Of a DNA stretch of 22,277 nucleotides, positions 1-9,800 are shown in pieces. The position numbers and the translations under genes were made by a program. The stretch lies in NCBI GenBank assembly GCA_000934455.1, contig KN886165.1, positions 20,071 to 42,347 of the forward strand, given 5' to 3'. The stretch's first letter is position 1. Every line of letters begins with the position of its first letter. The notes below the pieces were generated by a model. It was given only the letters and a program-made list of their open reading frames with translations. It had not been told where the DNA came from and searched no databases. The stretch is from Apostichopus parvimensis. Its lineage: Eukaryota > Echinodermata > Holothuroidea > Aspidochirotida > Stichopodidae.

Positions 1-213
1 TTGAGTAGTCTGTTAAAGGCTTATTTTTCTCTTGTAAGTTCTGATTATTATGACCTATAATCTAACATATACATTATGAGAGTATGTACAGAATGTTTGC
101 TGCTAACATGCATGTTAATTTATTCAGAAATGTATTGCTTAAATCATTAATAACTTCATATTTAGAACCAGGTGTGCTTTACATTGCTTCAGATTAAGCA
201 AGTATTACCTTAC

Positions 214-388
214 CAGTTTGTTATCAATATTCTTGATAAGAACGAAATCTCCCCGTCCGTCGACAAATCCGCAAGGTCTGCGCCTGCTATGGTACATGAC
301 GTGACAGCTTGACTCCAATCAGCCGTTTGGTTGTTAGACAACAGAAAACAATAACGAGTATGTAGAAACCAGTCAGGAGGACATCGAA
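214..388 (-). CDS. C-type lectin domain, N-terminal half exon (probable gene B exon 9, or a separate lectin gene)
   Basis: A 175-base exon with acceptor tgatattttcccttttag and donor AACTG|GTAAGG, entering in phase 1 and leaving in phase 2. It encodes a textbook long-form CTLD start: RCPPDWFLHTRYC (the extra N-terminal Cys pair), then WSQAVTSC (helix 1 with the first core Cys), GADLADL and EISFL. The calcium and sugar-binding loops are in the second half, which is not in the remaining 213 bases. Donor phase of exon 8 and acceptor phase here match (G + TT gives Val), and I see no signal-peptide exon in the 380 bp between them, which favours one transcript. The domain call is firm; membership of gene B is inferred at about even odds. 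Confidence 0.85.
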
Positions 389-411
389 CTAAAAGGGAAA
401 ATATCAATTGG

Positions 412-618
412 TTATACTGCTGTAGTTATGGGGATGTTGTAGTGTGAGGCACAGTAGGGGCATCTTAAAAGGGGCATTGGTACTAAAGAAGCTGTAGGTG
501 CCCTTGTCGGGGGTGCTGTAGTGGGGACATATATAGAAGGCATCATTACTCTAGGAGTATTGAAGTTTTCAACCTTTGACAACCTTTCTGCTTTGAGGAT
601 TTTGAGCGCTTCACTTGG
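412..618 (-). other. Thr/Pro-rich open stretch with decayed short repeats before the lectin exon
   Basis: A 68-codon stretch without stops, then TAA at 414-412. It includes VPTTAPPTRAPTAS (about 528-487), the composition of a mucin-like stalk often found next to lectin domains. On the plus strand the same bases look like an eroded minisatellite built on tgctgtag-tggggat words. I find no splice pair that joins it in frame to both neighbours, so it is not called as an exon. It may be a lost stalk exon or simple repeat. Confidence 0.3.
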
Positions 619-768
619 TCAGAGCGTAGGAAACATATTCAACCTGTCCCCAAAACCTAAACGTTCGATGTAAATTTGTTCATGGTTACTAAATTTTGTG
701 TTCGTTTAGTGGTCAAATGTTTTTTGAGAATCCAAGACCAATGACTGCACTGATGTATGTATACGTAC

Positions 769-829
769 CTTGTAGTTGAAATAGTTCAGAACCACCAAGT
801 CTTTCTCCTTTTGCGAACTTCACGTGTCC
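769..829 (-). CDS. Gene B exon 8: last VFT strand, ends in phase 1
   Basis: 61 bases between acceptor ccattaattctgtag and donor CAAG|GTACGT. It encodes GHVKFAKGERLGGSELFQLQ plus one base of the next codon. It aligns position for position with the GABBR stretch GxVxFxxxGxRxG..xxxQ(L/F)Q that follows TNFFG. The upstream intron is 242 bp. A rival acceptor (ggctttacag, at about 881) would put a TAG in frame just before the motif. This is the first intron of the gene that is not phase 0, and it is where the sequence stops resembling a GABA-B receptor. Confidence 0.85.
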
Positions 830-3800
830 CTACAGAATTAATGGGAACAGACGCTCTTCATTCTTCAGTAATGAATAAACGGCCTGTAAAGCCTTTCAGC
901 AATTATGGATATATGTTTATAAACGCATGTGATTACCATTTTATCGTTCTGCGAATCTCTGGTCAATAAATTCTATTTTGACGATTGTTGTATATCCTAA
1001 ATGATGAATGAGTGAAACTAGAAACGGGACCTACAGTTTAAAAACCCTCTTAAAAGCAACATGTGACTTACTGAAGCACCAAAGAAATTTGTCGTTGATA
1101 ATCCATCCAGAAAGAGTTGGTATAAGTCGACATCTGTGTAGGTAAAATCTTCAAGATGTTTAGGACTACTAGTTTCCTGCAATATTCCTGCTGAGCGGTT
1201 TAATAATAAGCCAATAGTCCATATTGCGTCATATGTGTAAGCTGTATAACTATTGAAAGTATAAGCTTGGTACTTAGGCCAAGTTAATCGATGTTTCGTC
1301 TCTTCTACAAATCCAATTGGAGTCTTTAAATCGAATGAAAATAAACGATCAAAAATATAGTGACCTACTTCAAGTTCATATGCTGACAACATGATGCAAA
1401 ATAAAATGCCAGAAAGTAAATAAGTAATTAATGCATTCAATCAGCCACACAGCCACTGAATCACCTGATGAATCAATCAAGCAATTGTTTATACAATTGT
1501 TTAAGTACCTGGTAGTGATGTTCTCATTTTCTCTGGAATGTTTTAAGTTTTATTACTTGCCTCAATATAGCTTTTATATCTTTTCTGCTTGTATACTGGC
1601 ATTAGTTTCAGTTACAAAACTGTTTACCTTCCACAGAAAAATCTTAAATGTTCACCACTTTGCTATCACACATAGCAGCCACACATTGACAAAACAATAG
1701 CCTCTATACGCTATCATAAAATCCTAACTCCTACACTGAGCAAGATATTCCTAGCTTTTAGAGAAGCTTATAAGCCTTAACGTGAGGTGAATACAAACAA
1801 CTGTGTGAAGATTTAATTACTAGGCCAGCTGTAGACCAATGTACCACCAAAATCACAGAATACTTTGTGGTAAATGTATAGATATAAAAGGTCAATGTAT
1901 TATAAATATCAGCAATGTTATACCGCTTGCAGAAAACTGACATGCACATTGGCATCTTGCAAACACTTTCTAATTGTTAAACACATTATAAATCTTTATA
2001 AAATTCTATTAAAAACCTGATATCGTTTCAAAGTGATAATTGCAGGGTTGCATCCTTGTTGTTTGATTTTCATGTTTGATTTATGATTATGTAACATTAT
2101 TCTCCTTCGTAATATTCAGTCATATTCAGTGAACATCAACTTCAGTAGACATGGAAGATATAATGACAATGACAAGTCAGTGATATCCTTTAAGGAAAGA
2201 AATTTATCGTTTCCCGTGGATTTACTAAACTTCACGAGAGTCGAACTCGTTTATCTTTTTGGTGTATATTTGTGTTTGAAGGGTGGGATGTGGCTGCTTT
2301 ATAAAGCAAGAGTGAAAACTAATTGAAGGAGACATGAAGGATTTATAGACAGATTATAAAGTTCGAACGTGTTCGGGAACTGATAATATCGATCATTTGC
2401 AGCCCAATATTTACAGAGGCTCATTTTGCTTTAAAGACCTTCTTGCGGCAAGTCACTATTCTCTGCATCATAACAAATAAAATAAAAAAAGGGAACTCAA
2501 ATTTGCCGATGTGTTATCAATGATACAATTCGTGGCTATAAACAGACGAAATAACTGAAAGCTTACGAGTCCGGAAATAGTCGGTTTCTCCAGTGGACTG
2601 ATGAGGGGTACGTCCACTCCAAGAACGGTGGTTGTGAAAAGTACCTCTTCTATTTCCTCTACAGTACAGTTCACATCTTCGATCAACCACCAGTTTGGCT
2701 TATACCAAAATGGTATCACCCAAACTATATGAGGACCGTAAAATCCAGCCTTGTAAGTCTGTAGATTGGTAAAATATGACAATGTACTGGACACAAAGAC
2801 AGCGTGACGTGTGAGAGGTAACGTTCCAACGATATACAATAACAACCTAACTGAGAAATGATTAAACAACGAAAACTTCATATGTATATTTCTGTAATTC
2901 CAAGTAAAACACGATACGATTACCTCATGCATTCTCTCCTAAACCAATTCATTGGTATGGGATATTTCAATGACACTTGGAAACATACGGGTATGGTTAA
3001 GCCCCGGATTAACACGCCATGTAATAAAAATATCACTGGATTAAACTATACGACTTAATACAACATCATTTTCAATAAAAACACCACTGTTAAAAGTGTC
3101 TGCTAAAATACAAAACTTTCTGGCAGCAGAGTTTCCAGGAAATGTCTGTAAATTCAAGCAGTAGATAATCTAGGTAAAATATACAATCTAAAATGTTTTT
3201 AATACAGTTTGTACTTACATTATAAAAGTCTTTGTTCGTAAATTTACTATATGACGACCGTATTTTACACTATATTCTATGTAAAGTTAATAGTCTGGAG
3301 ACGTTATTTATACAGTTTTTTCGTGCAATATGTCTTTTTTCCCTGTAAAATAACTATATGGTGACCGTTATTTTACTGTATCTTCTAAGTAAAGTATACA
3401 GTCTTAAATGTTATATACCCTTTACAGTTATTTACTTGCAATGTATGGGTTTTCGTCTGTAAAATTACTTTATTTTGACGGTTATTTAACACGATACTTT
3501 GGGTCGACAGTTTATAAATTAAATTTATACAGTTTTTTTTCTTGCAATATAAGTGTCTTTTACTGTAAAATCACAATATAGTCGCTGTGTTTATATTGCA
3601 TGTTAAATAGAAAAACAGATAAACAAGGTCAAGGAAGGTGACAGTTATCTTTTGTCATAAAGCAGATAAAAGGGGTTTAATTTAAAGGTTTTTTTTTTGT
3701 ATATTCCTAAAAAAATCGTTCACACAAATTTAACTGAAGTCACTCTATTAATTACAAATTTGACATGTTACATAATATTTACGCAGCTGCAAATGTAGTG

Positions 3801-6800
3801 CCTGCATACCTAAACATGAATCAATTACAGTTGTTATCACTCCTGGCTGTCTAAGTACTTTTAATCATGAGTGAGATGATACAAGAAAAATATGACAAAA
3901 TATTGCACTCTGAAACATTTATTAAACAACTTCAAAACTTGTCCAAACATACTTTGATTGCCAAAATCGTAAGTCATACATAAGACTGAACGTCATAAGG
4001 CATGCGCTGATTGAGGGGTTAGGGATTTGCTGGGTGCCTCAGCCTTAAAATAAGACAGTTTGCTGTACAACCAATACTTTCATTGTTTTGAAATGTACTG
4101 ATAGTTCCGTATGTGGCCATATTTGTCTCTTGGGCCACTTCAGAATATCATGGAACAGCCGCTGAAAGTTTTCCCAGTGAACTGATCATAAAACACCAGC
4201 TTTAACACGTGTGACTTGCTCCACTACTGCTAGTTCCTCACCCTTTCCATTGCTCTACAACAAGGGGTTTTCTCTCTAAGTTAAACATGCACTTGATGTA
4301 TGCGAAGTTCACCGCTATTATGTGACTACAGGATGTAGTCTTCACTATTGATTGCTTTACTTTCATGCTTTCGGCAACCGTCACCCACTTCTGTTTTCAA
4401 TGCAGTAATCATTGTAATAACAACAGATGATGTTTTGGACTTGACTTTACTTGACTGTCCAGTCCGTAAAGTACCTTTTGAACAAACTCCCATTTAACTG
4501 CAAATTGCCACTGATAGTTAAGGTCTAAGACATAGAATAACTTAAAGCAAAGAACAAGAGCCTTTAGTAGGGTCTGCTGCTCTAATCGATGCCAATCTGC
4601 CACAACGAAAATTTGATGGGCACCATCCCGATCACCCATTATTAAAACAAAAAGCTGGCGGTTCTCAACTTCCCGCAAGTATTTCGTTATGTTGGTACCA
4701 ACCTTCAACAAACAGAAAAACAAAGTTGATAAACATAGTACCGTTTCCTAAAACATTTCCAAAGTTTTGCAAACAAATGCAACAGAACTTGTATATCAAA
4801 ATAGTCTAGCTCATTGACATTCGTTGCAAACAAAGCCTATCACTGTAAGATCGCCTACAGTAAGCCTAGGCTACATTCTAACACGACTTAAACCAGGGAC
4901 AGGGCATACATAAACAACAACAAATTTATGTTATAGGTAAATAGGCCTAGCCTAACTTGGTAGCAGTTGGGCGTAACGTTATCTTAGGCGTAGCATGTAA
5001 ATACTAGCAGGGCTAGCCTAATGTCAGGCTATGTGTAAACACAAAATGACAAATGTTGCAAACGTCATAGTCTAGGCTGAATTTTCTGTCGTAAAACATT
5101 GCGTAAACACACAAAACTATATATTTTTTGGTATAAGTGGTTCGCTCCATTGGTAGTAATTCAGAGGGCTGTACATGTCATGACAACCGGTTTAACGATG
5201 GCCTTGCCTAGGCATGGCCAGCATCACATTAGCCTTTGAACAGGACTGTTCATTAATGTGGAGTAATGCACAGCCCTGCTCGACGGCTAGCATCATGTGG
5301 GCTTATGCGTTGCTAACGTTAGACCTACCCTAACGTTAGGCCTCGACCTGTTACTAGTGTCAGCCCACTTGCTGTTAAGGCAATGACACGAACATGTTTC
5401 TACATCACAATCATCAAAACAAAATTTACCTTCAAATTTTGTCACTCAGAAATGTTAGATTACATTCTGTTTATTTTTCTTTGACAAACGCATCCATTCT
5501 TTCTGGCCTGATGTAAAAGTTTACGACATTGCGTTGGTTATGAAAGAGCCCGTGATTTTAGCATGTCGATTACGTCTCTTAATTCAACCAGGAATGCAGT
5601 TACAAGTTAGCAAGTGATATATATTCACAGCCGGCTAACCAGGTTACGGGTTGGCTGCTAGATGTTTAACCCCATTAGTGTCACTTTGAGGTAACCAGGA
5701 TTATTTCACCAGGGCGTTTTCATAGTGTAATACACGTCCGCTGGGGGTAGGGTCCTTGATATACCTCACGGGGGGGGGGGGTGAATGTTGCTGAAATGTA
5801 ACACTGAAACACAGAACAACTCTAGAGACAATCAACCTGGTAATTGTTGGATGGATTTCATTCTTTTCATAACCATACGGTCAAGTTCCTTCACGATGGA
5901 GGTTGTCGTATACCATTCTTCATTGGAACCTTGTTTCTTCAAATTCCAAGTTACATGTATGAAATTGCAAAAACAAACTTATTCTTTAAACTACATGACA
6001 TCACAGAATTTTACATGTAAAAATAAAAAACTGACATATTCTGCAATACTTTACAGGATTTTCCTATATATTTTCAATGAAGGGAAAAATACTACTATTT
6101 TTGGGTAACCCACTTGCTTAGCATTAAACGTCTGTTAAAATAACAGAAGTTTACATGTAAACAAAAAAAACCTGACATATTCTGCAATATTTTACAGGGT
6201 TTTCCTGTATATTTTCAATGAAGGGAAAAATACTACTATTTTTTGGGTAACCCACTTACTGAGCATAAAACGTCTGTTAAAATAACAAAAGTTTGCATGT
6301 AAAAAAACGTTTGTTTAACAGAACAAAATACCCCCCCCCCCCCAAAGTGACACTGTAATTACAAAAGTCGTTGCATGAAATAGTAGTATCGTTATAGGTC
6401 TTGAAAGATATCACTTGCTTTTATATTTTTGGTAACGGCTTATGTGATATACCGTGACAGGTGGTTGGACATATTTTACGTGAGTCAAAAGTTAATATTT
6501 GATACGAAAAATAGTTCAAATGGAAACTAAAGTTATGGCTCAAAATGAATGAAAGTAGGAAACGAAGGAACACAAGCTAAGCTATAGAGAGGTTTTAAAA
6601 CATGATTTGTCAATAAATACTGAAACTCACCTCACAAAAGATTAACCTTGTCTGAGCTTCATACACGATTGAAAAAAATATTCGAACATCTTGACTCTAC
6701 AAGAATTCAGAAATATCATTGAATTTGAAACATACGAAATAACATAACAAGAAATATAATATACATAGAGAAAATGACATGAAATATAGCAGATCATATT

Positions 6801-9800
6801 GCAAAAAGTAGTATTAATACTAACTTTGATAATATCATGTTTAAATGAGTTTATAGCTATTTAATTGATGATTATGGAATAAATATCGAAAAGAATGTAA
6901 GAAAGAATGTTAGCAATAACATATCAATTCAAAGTTCAAGGTAATTTTGAAAATAATTATATTACATTTATTTGCTTCAAATATTTGAATTTATCAGACA
7001 TGAAAATGACTGAACAAATACGTCATTGGCAAATTTTATCAGTCATAATTTAACAATTGCGACTAATATTTTAAACCAAAATTAATATAGCTTCTTCTAC
7101 AATACCGACAACATTAATTATTGGTAACATAAGTAATATCGACCCAACTCTATGATCCATGGTAATCGTTATAATTTTAATTAAAAGCAAAATATAAAAT
7201 AAAAATAACTACAAAGGAAAAATAAAATGAGATCCTTATACTTTACCTTGAGATTCTCAACTTGGTTTTTTGCTACATCATTAATTTGCTCCGGAATTAG
7301 AGTTGCGTTAAGGGACTTAACCTGCTCGATGAATAAATTCTGAGCCTACAAAACGACAATAGTAGATTCATAAATCAATCCTGACGAACAAAAAAGGAAT
7401 TCGTTTATATCTGAGAAAATTATACAAACAATAAATTACTACGAAACAATTGTTGATACTTCGTTATTAGATACGTGGAAATATTGCTAGTTATGGTTGA
7501 GCTTTTAAGCATTTCTTACTATAGTAACCAACTGTTAGTAAAACTCAAGGCGATAATGGTCACTACAATAAACTAATATTCAATGTATAAAATAATTTTC
7601 TTGCAGCCTACCTTTGAGTTAGCATTATCTGACAAATAGCCTATCTTCCGCCAGCCATACGTTTTCATCAACCAGAAATAGACTTCGTTGAATAAGTTTG
7701 TAGCGATCGGATTAACACGGTAAACGTTAGGGTACTTGACACGGTTTGCCAACTCGTGACTAAGGGCTCCGTAGACAATCTGAATGCATGATTACAAAAT
7801 AATGATGGACAGCGGTATATAGGAACAATGTTTCAATTAGCAAGAAGGTCATGAAAGTAAAAATAGTCAACAGCAATGTTAACTGGCCTGAAGAGATCAG
7901 CATTAAGCAGAAATATCTTAATACATATATATTTATTATTATTAGGGCAGCTGTCTCGGTCCTATTCTTTTTCTCTGTTATGTTTCTCAGTTGTTTGCCA
8001 TTGTCTCTAAACACCTTCCTAACGCACATAGTTTTGCTGATGATACACAGTTATATTTATCTTTCAATGCTGGTTCTCTGTTATCTGAGGAACGGGCTGT
8101 TCTGGCAATGCAATCACTTATCTTCGAAATAAGACATTGGATGATCAGCAATAGGCTAATGATCAATGATTCCAAGACTGAGTTTCTTTTAATTGGTATT
8201 CGTCAACAAGTTGCTAAGACTCGGGTTCAGATGATAAAAGTAGGTAACGTGGATATTAAACCATGTGATAGTGCAAACAATCTAGGGGTTCATCTTGACA
8301 GCAACATGTCAATGGACATTCATATTGGAAAAGTTTGCTCTAGGGCATACCATGGACTTTATAATATTCGGCAGATCAGAAAATTCCTGGATAAGGACTG
8401 TACTAAAACTCTTATTAATGCTTTTGTAATGAGTCATATTGACTACTGTAATGCACTCATGATTGGTATACCTGATTATAAGCTTCGAAGAGTTCAAATG
8501 GTACTTAATGGAGCGGCTCGGTTGATTTACGCTCTTCCTAAATTTTGTCACATCACTTTTACTTTACAATCTCTTCATTGGTTAACTGTACAGCAACGCA
8601 TTGAATTTAAATTAATCTTGCAAGTATTTAAATGTTTAAAAGGTCTTGCACCTAAGTATTTATGTGAATTGATCGTGTTGAAGTCTAGTTATTACTCTTT
8701 GCGCTCACATTCTCGAATCACCCTGCATGTTCCTCGTAAGTTACAGAAGTTTTATTTCGAGCTGATCAAACATTAACAGTCTCCAATATAAATTTCATTT
8801 GTGACTGCCGACAAGTCTTAGTATTGCCGTCCTGGAAAATAATGTCTAGTTTAAACGAGCAATCAATCTTTTTACTTTGTTTTGCGCATCGACGTACTGA
8901 GGACAAGTTATAGATGACGCCATGTGATTTGCGCAAAGTCCAGAGTTAGCACGTTTGCAATTAATGCAAAATTGTTTATCTATTTCATCAACGGAGATCT
9001 TGCACAGTCTGGTTTCATGATCATCTGCACAGATGGCACAAGTAAGAACATTCTTTATGGTAATGCCCAAACAATTGACAGATGCTACATTGCTTGACAT
9101 GGAATCTATCATAAATTTTGCAGGAGTTCATACCCAAGATGATACGATCACCATGTTTTTTCATGAAGTCACGAAGTGATGGGGACACATTGAATATGGA
9201 TTGAAAAACGGTTTCATTATTTCTCAACGGCTTTGAAACAAGATGAGTTATATGATCTCCAAGAGTATTGATTTCAAAATATTCAGCCAACCAACGATTT
9301 TGTTGAAGTAGAACAGGCTAATGATCATCAGCAAACGAAGCAAAAAATGCGACAATGCAATAGTTGGCAGCATGGTACCAGCTTTTTAATAGTTCCAATT
9401 TTGGGCAAGTTGTTAACGATGACATTAGACAGTTTGTCACGTGATGAAGCTGAGTCACAATACACAATAATGGTTTCGCCAGATTTGTTATTGAAAGATT
9501 TGCTAATTTGGACATTGCTATAAACAATAGCTTTCTCAAGTGTAGTGGTGTCAATATGAGATTTTGGAATAACCAGTGCGGATTTACTTACACGAGCCTT
9601 CCTTATTTCGACCATTCTTTCCTCATTTGACCAACACTCACTGATGATAGGGGCAGTCGGAACACTATCATGAATAGATCCTTTGGCTTGTTCAGCTGAT
9701 TGCTGAGATTGGCCATTAGATTCAATGAGATTCTTAATCTCTTTCAGGTTGAGCTCCAGGCGATCGACTTTCTTTTCTATATCACTCATTCGCGATTGAT

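Larger units (their letters stand above)
2759..6630 (-). other. Gene B intron 5 (3.9 kb), repeat-rich
   Basis: The longest intron of gene B apart from the transposon-filled intron 2 is of similar size. It holds a degenerate tandem repeat (3145-3602), a possible nested exon (4409-4702), a stretch of cctaggc and taacgttag words upstream of that exon (about 4840-5345), and a possible MITE (5677-6354). I see nothing else coding. Confidence 0.7.

Noticed and set aside
757-969. 70-codon plus-strand ORF
   Set aside because: It lies antisense over gene B exon 8, which has a precise family match and splice sites.
1324-1384. Alternative upstream acceptor (gttgtcag) for gene B exon 7, extending it with YELEVGHYIF
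   Set aside because: It would enter in phase 1 while exon 6 ends in phase 0; the acceptor before ACT keeps the frame and the family's TISG-TP join.
3145-3602. CRISPR array
   Set aside because: The repeats are long, diverged and contiguous without spacers, in an animal intron.
5785-6108. 107-codon plus-strand ORF
   Set aside because: It runs through the tandem duplication and low-complexity sequence; no domain, no start context or splice support.
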